Origin: Nageia nagi
Taxonomy: Eukaryota; Pinophyta
Direction: 5' to 3'
Length of the DNA: 64,000 nt
Assembly (NCBI GenBank): GCA_050084985.1
Contig: JBITNC010000001.1
Location: 121,458,001-121,522,000, forward strand
Part shown: in pieces, positions 10,430 through 21,462 of the stretch
How the letters are laid out: each line of letters opens with the position of its first letter
Position numbering within the stretch: position 1 is the stretch's first letter
Position numbers and translations under genes: made by a program
The notes under the pieces: model-generated
What the model was told of the DNA's origin: nothing
Seen by the model: the letters and a program-made list of their open reading frames with translations, nothing else
Databases searched by the model: none

Positions 10430-11890
10430 CGATCATTGAGTTCCATAAAATTATGTCTATGTCATGTATTTTGTCAAATGATTTTCAATCCTTATGTATT
10501 ATAACATATTTTTCATACATATATATCAAGGTGTTCACAACCACAACATTTGATGAAAATCCATTTTAAATTACTCTTTAATGGATGTTCATATCTTCTT
10601 CGAGAGCCATGGTGGCACATGTTGCAAGAATATTAGAAAAGATTACAGAGTTTGGCTTTACATATGATAATTACACATGCTTAAAATTATCTAGATCCTT
10701 TTTAGAAAACCCATTTTATGCATATCATAGGATCATTGTAGCCAATGAAATTTCATCTCAATGAGGCATTTTGTCAAATAATTCATGGTCCCATTCAATA
10801 GGTCTATTTTGTACATATCTTGTGATCATTGTAGTCTATGAAACTGTGTCTACTTCATGTTTTTCATATATTAGGATCATTATAGTTCATGAAACTATGT
10901 CTATATCATGCATCTTATCAAACAATTCCTAGTCCTTATGTATTCTTCCATAATTTCATACATGTTTTTTAGGGTTTTCACAACCACAACATTTGATGAA
11001 AAGCCATTTTCATTCACTCCTTGAAATATGTTAATACTTTATTTTAGAGCTCCCATGGTGGCACATGCTATAAGAATATTATCAAAGGTTATAGAGTTTG
11101 AATTTACACCTCACAATTGCATGTGCTTTAAATTCTCTAAAGCCTTTTTAGAAAACTCATTTTATGCATATCTTTGGATCATTTTAGTCCATGAGATTGC
11201 ATCTCAATGAGGAATTTTTTCAAACAATTCATAGGCCCTTTCTATGTATATATTTTATGCATATCATACAATTATTACCTTCCATGAAACTATATATGCA
11301 TCATACATCTTGTCAAACAATTTTCTTAATTTCCCTATGCTTACACATATTGCATACATGTCTACCACAGTACTCACAACCACAACATCTACCAAAAATA
11401 TGCTTTTAAAAATTATTTGATGTATGTATGAACCCTATTGAAAATATCCCAATTTTGTGCATGATTTGAGGATAATGGAAAAGGTGAATTGATCCCTTTG
11501 TTGCATTTGGTGAAAAAGTGTAGAAGCTTATCAAGGAAAGCTATATTTTTGGTAACATGAAATTATCATATTCCATGAGAATATTTCTCATTTATTACAT
11601 ACATTGCAATCCATGAGATTATGTTTATGTGTTTCATTTCCTTCAAAATATTTTCAGCTTTCTTAAGGATTCCAATCTAGGCATATTATGTAATCATTAA
11701 ATTCCATGAGACGATGTCTCTCTGTTGCATTTTTGTCAAATAGTTCATGAGCATTTTGCATGATTCTAAACTTGGCATACATGTATATTACATAATTCAT
11801 CACAACATCAAAATTAAAGTTTTTATTATTTTTATTATGGATGTCAATGTCTTCTTCTAATGATGCTTGAAAAATAGAATGGTATAACAT
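10430..11890 (-). pseudogene. pentatricopeptide-repeat (PPR) gene, PLS type, degenerate
   Basis: The minus strand gives successive PPR units once stops and shifts are crossed. At 11890-11663 the frame is clean and reads VIYMYAKFRIMQNAHELFDK; around 11240-10960 come AYELFEKIP, AISWTKMIQRYA, LACATMGALK-like and NVVVVKTLKNMY segments; a third round with HELFDKMP and NVVVVNTLIYMYEKY lies at about 10820-10500. The long-short repeat rhythm (P-L-S triplets) produces a DNA period of roughly 440 and 396 bp, visible as repeated phrases such as CACAACCACAACAT near 10540, 10983 and 11380. PPR proteins of this class bind organellar RNA for editing or processing. The many stops mark it as dead. The C-terminal part may lie left of element 2. 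Confidence 0.82.
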
Positions 11891-12714
11891 GATAACTTAA
11901 GCATTAGTGATTGCATTTATAGTTGGTAGGCATTTATTTTATCATTTATTCATCCTTATATATTCATGTTATATTTATTAATAGGATTATACAAATGGCT
12001 ATCTCTTTATGCATTGAATTGGTACCCATTCCACATGGGACCATTTCCTTGGTGATGAAACTGGTAATAGATGGGATGGTATATATTTTTGTTGTTCCTT
12101 GGATATGTGCCTATGAGGTGTGGTGAGAAATATTTTATCCTTTTTTTGGCATCACTATTAAAATATTTTTATATATTTTTGGGATGTGAAATAATGAGTC
12201 ATGTATAATTTCTATCTCTCTATATTAAAATTTATGAAGGGATTAAAAGATAGAAAATATTTGTTTTATTTTATTTATATAACAAAATCTAAGTCAGTTT
12301 AGATTAATCTTATTTAAAATATTAGATTAGCTCACTCTTAAATTTAATCTACTTTTAAAACCATATATAAGAGTAGTTATAATCTGAGTTATGGTTGTAA
12401 TATTTCACATTTGTTTTGAAATTTATAAAAGTTATAAGTGTATGCTATAAATGTATAATGTCATTTGATGTATGGTTGGGAATAGAAGTTTCCATTAGGA
12501 ATTGATTGTGCTATTTTTGGAATAAAAGGTTCTCATATTTTTATTGCAAATATTGTATTACTTATTTTTGTGCAATATCTTATGATATTACTTATTTAGC
12601 CTGTATATGTATTTTGGATAATAAATTGTTAATTACTTGTTCAAGGCTTCCAAAATAAAGTTGGTATATTCTAGCTGAGAAATATATAAATGTTATCTAT
12701 GTATTACATCCATA
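11891..12714. other. AT-rich intergenic DNA
   Basis: No supportable gene. The plus strand has a short open frame at 11923-12126 without recognisable motifs, which I treat as chance. Confidence 0.5.
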
Positions 12715-13346
12715 CCTTCATAATTAGATATGTTAAGTAACTATCCATGATGTGACCTAGACCATATCAAATCAAAAACCAAATGTAAACATGCTTATCA
12801 TTCTTATTTAGAGTACAAGTACAAAGCTAGATTTTTCTATAAAGATGTTCATAAAGATATTCCTCTATAGTTTGGATGAATTTTCTTCATATAATATGGT
12901 ATGTGGAACTAGGCCCATGGTGCTTTGATGTATAACTTTCCTCAATAACTCAATGTAAACTCAAAATTGGTTATTTTCTAAACATGAAATAAGCCCTTAT
13001 CTAGCAATAATAGTGAAAGGATGAAGGTATTGATATAAATAATATGTAAATATCCTAATTTGATAAATGGTTCTTAGAGAAATTAGTCAATGTAATATGC
13101 ATTGTGGCTTATCAATATCACAATCATGATAGTTATCTCTACTATTCTCTTTTTATAGATAAGTTTCCTTCTTTTCTAAGTCTCCTTACATAGCAATCCT
13201 TGAATTTGCATTGAAAATAAAGGAATTAATGAGATAAAGAATATTAATAATACCTCTTAAATATATTAATAAAGAATATTAATCATTTATTTTAATTAGA
13301 TCCCTAGAAATATGAATTTTTTTTAAATAAAATTTAGTTGTCAACA
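12715..13346 (-). repeat. 3' LTR of element C
   Basis: Direct match to 26646-27250; shared phrases include CTAGCAATAATAGTGAAAG (near 12997 and 26935) and AGTTATCTCTA (near 13130 and 27065). Ends with CAACA at 13346, next to the tract. The left end is approximate. Confidence 0.78.
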
Positions 13347-13359
13347 TATGCCCCCTTGT
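13347..13359 (-). promoter_or_regulatory. polypurine tract of element C
   Basis: The minus strand reads ACAAGGGGGCATA immediately before the LTR start TGTTGACAAC, the same design as element 2 and diagnostic of the element's direction. Confidence 0.82.
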
Positions 13360-13603
13360 AGATATGTTTTGAGATAATAAAGCCATTATATAAAGGGAAA
13401 ATATATAAAATTAATACTCCCCTAGTATATCTTCACAAACATAACTTGGAGTTCCTTATTTTTGTTATAGCCAATATCTTGTCTCTTTGACTTAGTTGTT
13501 ACAATAAAGGCAATATTGTATGGAAAGAGCCAAGGAAAAGATATCCTTTAACCAATTTCACCATGCTAGAACTATATATTGATTAAAGGTATAAAATGAT
13601 AGC

Positions 13604-13631
13604 TATAATATATATATATATATATATATAT
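13604..13631. repeat. (TA)n microsatellite
   Basis: Uninterrupted alternating TA of about 28 bases. Confidence 0.95.
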
Positions 13632-13984
13632 TGTTAGTTCAAGATGAAATCAACATAACATAAATTTATATGAATTTCAATAAATACATAATCATATAAC
13701 ATAGATTTTATCAATCATCACTAATCATAAAAGAAAGAAACTAAAACCTCTCCCTTTAATTATCAATAAGAAAAAGATAGATCATCATGAATCATTATCC
13801 TCTACTCTTCAATATCACCAAGGTTGTTTCCAAACATCTCAAAAAAATATATTCAATGTTAGGTGTAATATGCATCATGTAATCAAATCATTATCAAATG
13901 AAAAGGGCTTTTTTCTTATGATACCAAGAAAATAAAGGTTTCTGTAACCACTAATAAATAAGGCCTTCTTAACATCTTGATATA

Positions 13985-14425
13985 TTTTCTTGAAGAAAAA
14001 ACTAGAACTAGGCACTTAATTGCCATAAGTACCAAATGGGAACCGTTAAACTTCTTGCCATATTTTCATAAAGAAAATGTTAGAACATGCTACTTAATTT
14101 CCCCAAGTACTAAATGTTAACTAATGAACTTCTTATCATATTTAAATAAATAAAATACTATAACTAAGTGTTTAATTACCCTAAGTACCAAACGGGAACT
14201 TTGAATTTCTTAACATATTTCCTAAATAAAATGCTATAACCATGTACTTAAATTCCCCAAGTACCAAATGTTAACTTATTAATACATTTCCATAAATAAA
14301 ATTTAGAAATTAGAACTCAACACTTAATTTCCCCAAGTACCAATTGAGAACTTTTGAATATTTCAACACATTCCCATAAAGAAAATGCTAGGACTAGGTA
14401 CTTAAGCACCCTAAGTACCAAAAAC
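13985..14425. repeat. 77-bp tandem repeat, about six degenerate copies
   Basis: The marker AAGTACCAAA (or one mismatch) recurs near 14026, 14105, 14183, 14258, 14336 and 14412, a spacing of 76-79 bp. Each unit contains TTAATTNCCC(C/T)AAGTACC, a GGGAACT- or GTTAACT-like piece and CATAAATAAAATGCTA. It lies in the 3' UTR of element C. Confidence 0.88.
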
Positions 14426-16135
14426 ATTTCCCCTAAAGGAGGACTTATCAAATTGGAAACTTCTAAATTTATAATTTTTATCAAACATTTTAACTCTTAA
14501 ATCTTAACTAAGATATTTCTTTCTTTTTTTAGACATCAAATTTTAATCAACCCCATGCATTAATGTATGAGATTTTAACTATAATCACTTCAATTTTTTA
14601 ATTCTAAACTTCTAACATCAAAATATTTTTAAACATATCTTTAACTTATGAAAAAACCTCAAGAATCATCATTTCATCAATAATCATCATCAATTAAAAT
14701 TTCAAATCATCAAAACTTCAAAATGTCGAATCATCAAAATTTTAAATAATAAAAACTAAAAAATATCTAAATATAAATTGACATCAACTAAAATTTATAT
14801 TGATTCATGATTGAGCCAAATCATATACAATTGATCCAAAATTTTGACTACAAATTTTTATTTTATATTGTGTGACATCGCACAAAATTCTCAACAAAAC
14901 TCTTCTCTAAGGTGAAAAACTACTCAACTCAACACTAAAAACCCTCAAATATAAAACAAACATATCTAATTTATCTCTAAGTACATGCACTAATGTATAG
15001 AGTTTTTGATAAAAACTATTTAAAAATTTTCTTCTTGCCTTAGACAATTCTCATTCATTTAAAATTGACTTTTCACACTAAAACATCTAATATTTTTTTA
15101 TTGAATTTGGAAGCAACTCAAATTACTACTCATACTTACCCAAAACTAAAAACATTGATCATCTCAACTACTCTCAATATGATTTCTTTCAAATTGTTGA
15201 AGGGCCCTAAACTTTATTGATCATATGCCCTAATTTACCTATCATAGTCATATAACAATTTCTTTTATAAGGTAAGGCATATAAGTCATGAAAAAGAAAC
15301 TATAAAAACCAAGAAATAACAACAAAAATTTCCCCCAAACAATACTTTATGTGAAAATAATCATAATCATTTATCTAAAAAAATTTAGCATCCATAAAAT
15401 CATATCATCCATGACATCAGAACATAATAGCATCCATAACATTATAATATACATAACAAAATTGATAATTTTCTTCATTAACAGTTTTGAAAATAATTTT
15501 TACCATTTTCATTATTTCTTCTAAAATAATTTTTTAAAAAAAAAAAACTGGGTAAACATGACAAAAAATATATATACCTGATTTTCAACTTACTTGAAAG
15601 TTTCAACTCAAAATTTCAACTTTTAACAACATTTTGATAATTTCTTTCTAGACTTGAAAATAACTCTAAATTATTTTAAATCATGATACATAATCATCAA
15701 AACATATGCACATACTTGATATATGCCTCTCCTAAATATTTGACACTCTGATTTACTTTTAACAAGATTTTGTACCTCTTGGTTCATGATTGAGTAATTT
15801 TTGTAAATCTTGTCATTTTCATAAAACTACCAACTTCCAACAAGCATTACTTTTTATACACACATCAAATTATATTGATTATTTTTTAATTAGAAATATA
15901 AAATTATAATATTATCTTAAAAATAATTTGCATGGCCACATTTTGAGGAAAAATAATTGACTTAAGGGCTAAAACATGGTTGTTTTGCATTTTTCAAACT
16001 TGAAACTTCAACCAACCACAACTTTTGATCTGAGAATAATTATGAGATGATTTAATTTTTTTGTATACTTTTATAATATATATCCATTCCAATCATTACT
16101 TATGTAAAATTCCTTAATTATTACATGCATTGATA

Positions 16136-16308
16136 CACAACTCTATGTCCCCAACTATTACCAAATTTCACCTATAAGTCTACCTTACATTCTTGATTCT
16201 ATTTTTTATAAAAACCTAATGCACAACTCTATGTCCCCAACTATTACCAAATTTCACCTATAAATCTACCTTACATTCTTGATTCTATTTTTTATAAAAA
16301 ACTAATTC
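16136..16308. repeat. 86-bp tandem duplication, nearly identical
   Basis: The unit starting CACAACTCTATGTCCCC at 16136 repeats from 16222 with a single visible difference (G/A in CCTATAAGTC versus CCTATAAATC). It is much younger than the other repeats around it. Confidence 0.93.
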
Positions 16309-16724
16309 TTTGCTCTTTTAGACTTTGATCTCTTTTTACAACTTCACAATTTTTAAAATAACTTTTCATTTTTTCATAGTAACATTGAATCATCTTTTAT
16401 CATGATGCTTATCAAATTTCTGATTGTTTAGCTCAATTTAAATATTTTTCATGAAACAACCACTTTAACTAATGCACAACATAATATAAAGGGTACATAA
16501 TAACATACACAAAATCAACTTCAAGTATGAATATGAAACACAAATGAGCTCAACACAATAATGTATTATACAAAACATGATATGCAACTAAAATGATAAT
16601 GTACCTAATAATGCAACTAGAATGAAAAATGCAATCTTATCCTATATTAAATGCAAAAGGAGCACATGAGAAACTATGGGATGGTCCTACCATTCCCATA
16701 AATAGGTTCCTTAACCTTACCTTG

Positions 16725-17350
16725 CTATTGAATTTTCTTTGGAATCAATTTCTTCTCTTCATAACTATTACTTTTATTATTTTGAACACTTAATTTTATA
16801 ATTTGTTTGTATCTTAATGCTTCCATTTGGTCAGGACATACTACACATCCTATCATGGCTTTTTTATCATCATCTTTTAAACATTCAAATGGTCCCAATA
16901 TTTCTTTTCTTCCTTTATCCATTACTTGCTCAAAATGGTAAATAATTTTATGTTGTTGGTCTTTAGATACTTTTTGAAGCAAATCATCATTCATAAATAT
17001 CTTAAATTGCTCCATTTTAATTTTTAAGTCTTTATCAAACCAATATCTTTTTTGAATCACTTTCCTTAGAGGATCATCATCATTACTTTCTTCATTTTTC
17101 TTTGCTTCCTTAAAATATGGACAAGGGTTTAATTTCTTTTATCTATGCTTCTAAATATATTCTTCAAAATTGATAATTATTATACATCTCTTGTGACATC
17201 TCTTATTTTCTGATGTTGGCATGAAATCATTAGTGTCTAAAATCTTATACAATACTTCTCTCTTAATTTTGAATTCTTCCATTAAACAATCGGTTTGCTT
17301 ATATAATTTATCCAATAAATCTATATAATCATCTATTTTTCCTCTTTTTT
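16725..17350 (-). pseudogene. unknown ORF of element C, nearly open
   Basis: A clean frame of 111 residues (17060-16725) continues upstream to about 17350 in the same sense with only a few stops. Visible pieces, in order: IDLLDKLYKQTDCLMEEF, KREVLYKILDTNDF, a Cys/His pair-like CHKRC, LNPCPYFKEAKK, then RYWFDKDLKIKMEQFKIF, LQKVSKDQQHKIIYHFEQ, LGPFECLKDDDKK and CPDQMEALRYKQIIKLS. It is charged and apparently helical, with no signal peptide or membrane segment. I do not recognise the family. It is the only coding candidate of element C outside the nested element, and it occupies the region before the long 3' UTR. It could be an accessory ORF of a Tat-like element or a captured host gene. Confidence 0.5.
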
Positions 17351-18380
17351 ATCAATATCAACTAATTCCATCTCATTATAATCATCATTTCTATTACCAT
17401 CTTATTTATTTTTCTCTTCTTCTAGTTTTGATTCTATAATTTCATATTTATAATTGAATGGAACTTGATTGTATATACCTACCTAAACATATGGGATTTT
17501 ATTTTATTTCTTACTTCGTATGTCAATACATGGTTGTGAATCATTGCATGAGATTTTTTTTATTTCAAAGGGATAGTATGACCAACTTTATCATTAATTT
17601 GAACATCATTATCAATTACCTCAATATTCTCATGAAAATTAACAACATTATTATGAATCAAATAAATATCACCAATAGCAATGCTATCACTTGTATCACT
17701 TCTATTTCTAAATAAGATCTTGTTAAAGTACTTTCATCATAATATTTTCTTCTATCACTTCTATCAACAATTTGCAAATTATCCCTATTTTCAATCATAT
17801 TATCTATCTTTGGCATTTATTCTTCTTTATCATTTTGTAGCATAAATATATCTAATATCATATTCAATCAACCTTTAAGAAAATCAAGCATGAGGGTACT
17901 AGAAATGAGCATACAATCCATGATAAATAAAAAATGCTTCTTTATGATGAATATATATGACTTGGAATTAATTATGAGATGCAAGATATTTGTAGACCCT
18001 AAATAATGCAATGGTATAATTAATTTGGGGAATTAACACATGCACTATTTGGTCTATTAATTAGTTGACATAAAGAAAGAATATGACAACAGATGATTAA
18101 ACATATAGGTTTGTTTTTTAACATAAATATTCAATCAATCAAGAAAAGACACAAGTAATCTCATATGCATTAGTACAACATTGGTGCCCTAGTAATAGTA
18201 CACCATCAACATCATGCTAATGATCAAATAATAGATGTGAAAAAAGAATTGATAAATGAACAAATGATTTATCAATATAATATACATATGATAATATTTG
18301 AGATAAGATATTTGCTTATTAAAGACAAGAAGACTTTGCAAGTGTTTGATTTATAGATGATGTTTGAGTCCTTTGATCTC
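17351..18380. other. AT-rich stretch between the unknown ORF and element D
   Basis: A plus-strand open frame at 17458-17715 is rich in Ile and Asn without a motif and probably reflects base composition. No supportable gene. Confidence 0.45.
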
Positions 18381-18399
18381 TATCCAATCTTCAATTGAT

Positions 18400-18656
18400 A
18401 GAAGCCTTAAGTATTTTGTAATCTTCCCCTTATATAGTCTCCTCTTGATGACAATCCCATCCTCCTATCTTTGTATGTCTTTAATGCCTTTATATAGGCA
18501 TGCTTCTATTATAGGATTTGACCCCCTGTAATTAACAAGGGTCAAATATATGGTCTACACCTCTTTTATACATTTTAAATCCCTTTTTTAATAATACATT
18601 ATTAAGGGACTAAAATGATTTATTAATATATAAAGGTTCATTTTCATACATATACA
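18400..18656 (-). repeat. 3' LTR of element D
   Basis: Matches 26060-26318: TATGTCTTTAATGCCTTTAT, ATTAACAAGGGTCAAATATA and ACATTTTAAATCCCTTTTTT are shared. The minus strand carries TATA-box-like CTATATAAGG near 18431-18440 and CCTATATAAAGG near 18490. The left limit is uncertain. Confidence 0.72.
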
Positions 18657-18675
18657 TTTTCCCCTATTTGGATGT
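18657..18675 (-). promoter_or_regulatory. probable polypurine tract of element D
   Basis: The minus strand reads AAATAGGGGAAAA beside the LTR edge. Its position is as expected for priming plus-strand DNA. Confidence 0.55.
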
Positions 18676-19209
18676 GTGATTGAAGTAATGAAATTACATG
18701 TTCGAAGAAGAAGTGTAGCCAAGGCATAGATGAAAAGTTTTTAATCTTTTTGTTGATGTTCTCTTTTGTTGAATGATGTTGAGGGTCTTTATGCTACCCC
18801 CCTTTTGACTTGGGTCCCCCAGGAAAGATCCTTGAGTGGAGTAGCCAAGGAAAAAGTTGTTGAAGAAGCTATCTTCAAGAATACTATTTGGATGATGATT
18901 GGATAACTATGAAAATCCATATCTAAGGCTAGAGATGGAAGATATAATTTGCCTCCTTGATACTATTTCAATCATGAATCTAGTCATTTCATTGTGTTTG
19001 ATACTCAAGAAATTGATGCACTCATGTTCATGCCTTGAAATAGAGAGGTGATGGTTTGAATGAGTGGAAATAATAAACTTTTGTACACCATTGGTGGCCC
19101 AACAGACTATGAGCATGGTGCAAGCACCCTAGTTTTTTACTACAATTTTCTTCTATTTTTTCTAGATCTATGTACTTGTAATGAAATGTTAGTCATAAAA
19201 AAATTATGG
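18676..19209. other. non-coding part of element D beside the 3' LTR
   Basis: No supportable gene; a short minus-strand frame at 18907-19116 shows no motif. Confidence 0.45.
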
Positions 19210-19915
19210 ATGTAAATTAAGTTGTTTCATATATTAGAGATGATTCACTATCAACATCTTGCTCATGGTTGCATCGTTAATTTATCTTTTAAGTGAGTGA
19301 ACTCTCACTAGCTATATCGATGGCCATCGAAGATCATACATTTGTATGTCTATGATCCAAAGATAATATGCTTTATATGGGTTCAAATAAAAAAACCATG
19401 TGGATACATAGAAAAATGTATCATCCATTAGAGATGATCCAATTTCAACAAATTGCTCATAGTTTTATTATCGATTACTATCTGTATCGTTGGCCATCAG
19501 TGATCATACGTTTGTATGTCTATAATACAAAGATAGTATGCTTTAGATGGGTTTAAAAAAAAACAATATGTATACATAGTAAAATGTATCATCCATTTTA
19601 TATGATCCAATGTCAACAAATTACTCATGATTATATTGTTGGTTTACTTTTTAGTGAGTGAACTCTCACTAGTTGTATCATTGGCCATCAACGATCATAC
19701 ATTTGTATGTATATTATTCAAAGATAGTATGATTTAGATGGGTTTAAAGCAAAAACCATGTGGATACATAATAAAATGTATCATACATTTAATATTATAC
19801 AATATCAACAAATTTCTCATGATTGTATCATTGATTTACTTTTAAATGAGTGAACTCTCATTAGCCGTATCATTGGCCATCGATGATCATGTGTTTTTAT
19901 GCTTATGATTTAAAG
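19210..19915. repeat. 190-bp tandem array, about 3.6 copies
   Basis: TGGCCATC followed by -GATCATAC recurs near 19321, 19491, 19683 and 19873 (spacings 170, 192, 190). Each full unit contains GTGAGTGAACTCTCACTAG, a TTTGTATGT phrase, AAAGATAGTATG, ACCATGTGGATACATA and AAATGTATCATCCATT. The second unit lacks the GTGAGTGAACTCTCAC piece, which explains the short spacing. GTGAG...CTCAC is itself a small inverted repeat. The array lies in element D on the 3' side of its gag. Confidence 0.9.
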
Positions 19916-21440
19916 ACATTAACCATGCATAGCAAGGATGAAATAAATATAATATATTAGCATATTATAAGCTATAATAATGAAATTTTTAATATTAAAA
20001 CCTATAAATATATAAGATCTAGAGTTTAATTCTGCACCAAGGGTGTATACCATCGGTGCCATGACAATAGGTCAATGTATGCCATCAACATAATGTATAT
20101 AGTCTTCCATGATACTGATGTCATAGGAATATTTTAATTTAGATCAAATAAAATTATCTTGATTTTTGTTATCCAAATTCTGTTAATTCACCATACTTAT
20201 AGTTGAATATGAGATTACCCCAGCTAGTGCTAAAAAAAGAGGGTAAGGGAAGCCATCTTATCACATGTGTAATGCATGCAATTGAAATCCACCACATTAT
20301 AATTAAATACATGGAGGAAGTATAGTTATGACAAGATAGGAAAAATGTAGCATTGAATAAAGAGTGAAGTCTAAAAGGGTAGATAATGCCCCATCATTCT
20401 GCATATTTCTTCATATCAACTTTAGGTTAACCAATAGATGTTGATTTATTCACTTAGCATGCATCAATATATGTTAACAAATATCAACATTTCAAAATGC
20501 AAAATTAACATGCTTAATAATTTCAAATGAAAAGAGAAAAATAAAATATCTATACATCACAATGGGAGCATAATTACGGTACCGATACTCATTTCAAAAA
20601 GGTGAAATTAAGGATAAATACCAAAGGGTTTTTAATCATTTGAGTAACTAACTGATATTTATGCTGCTAGCACCCTTATGTGTGCATGCCATTGATGCTA
20701 CAAAATAAGTTTAAAATATCATTCAATTAGGCATTGCCTTTTTATTTCATCAAATCTTGAAAATATCAAGGGCTTGGAGCTACCTAGGAATAATTTTCTT
20801 GAAGGTATAATTTTACCCTGCCATATGACTAAAACCAAGTATACATAATCCAAGTTTTTTAATTACATGTCATAAATAAGAAGTCATTATCATATGAAAT
20901 TGATTAGAATAGATTAGGCACATTGGAAACTCATCAAAATAGCAAATTAGCATGTCGTTGGCACCATAAATCCAATATATATTTTAATGAAAAATACAAA
21001 TTAAGCAATACTTACCTGTGACATATAGGCATCATTTGAATAAATTCTAAGAATAGATTAGATCCAATTTTCATTAATAGGACACACATATCAAAGAATT
21101 TAACATCATCAGCACCATGGAAATAGTAATTTTTAGTATCCAAAAAAGGATGGGAAGGATTTAAAATTTTTACAAGGCAAATAAAACCTCCACATAAGAA
21201 TGCAGCAACTATATGGAAATAAAGATGTGATGCCCTAATTTGAGTACCAAATTCAACCTATAAAATCAAAATATTTGGAAAAAATAATTCATTTTGAATT
21301 TAACACCTTTGCCATTTGGAGCTTTGATGGGTAGGCATCAATTACTTATTGACCCAGCCAAATTTACCACCATGCAAATAATGTTGCACTGTTGGAGTGT
21401 CTTCTCCATTTCTCATTTTAGCATAGTGATTGGATTAGCA
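19916..21440. other. non-coding stretch of element D
   Basis: Low-complexity A/T-rich DNA with recurring phrases such as CATCGGTGCC and CCATCAACAT. No supportable gene. Confidence 0.5.
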
Positions 21441-21462
21441 AGAGGATAAATATAAAGGATTC

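Larger units (their letters stand above)
13360..16724 (-). other. long 3' UTR of element C
   Basis: About 3.4 kb of A/T-rich sequence with no supportable coding. It contains a (TA)n run, a 77-bp tandem array and a young 86-bp duplication, listed separately. Part of it (near 15.75-16.05 kb) matches 47.34-47.58 kb in inverted orientation, for example ACTACCAACTTCCAACAA. Confidence 0.6.

Noticed and set aside
10430-11890. Satellite DNA with a period of about 440 bp
   Set aside because: The period comes from PPR repeats on the minus strand, which explain the phrases and their order.
13985-14425. CRISPR-like array
   Set aside because: Units abut without unique spacers, and the context is a plant retrotransposon UTR.
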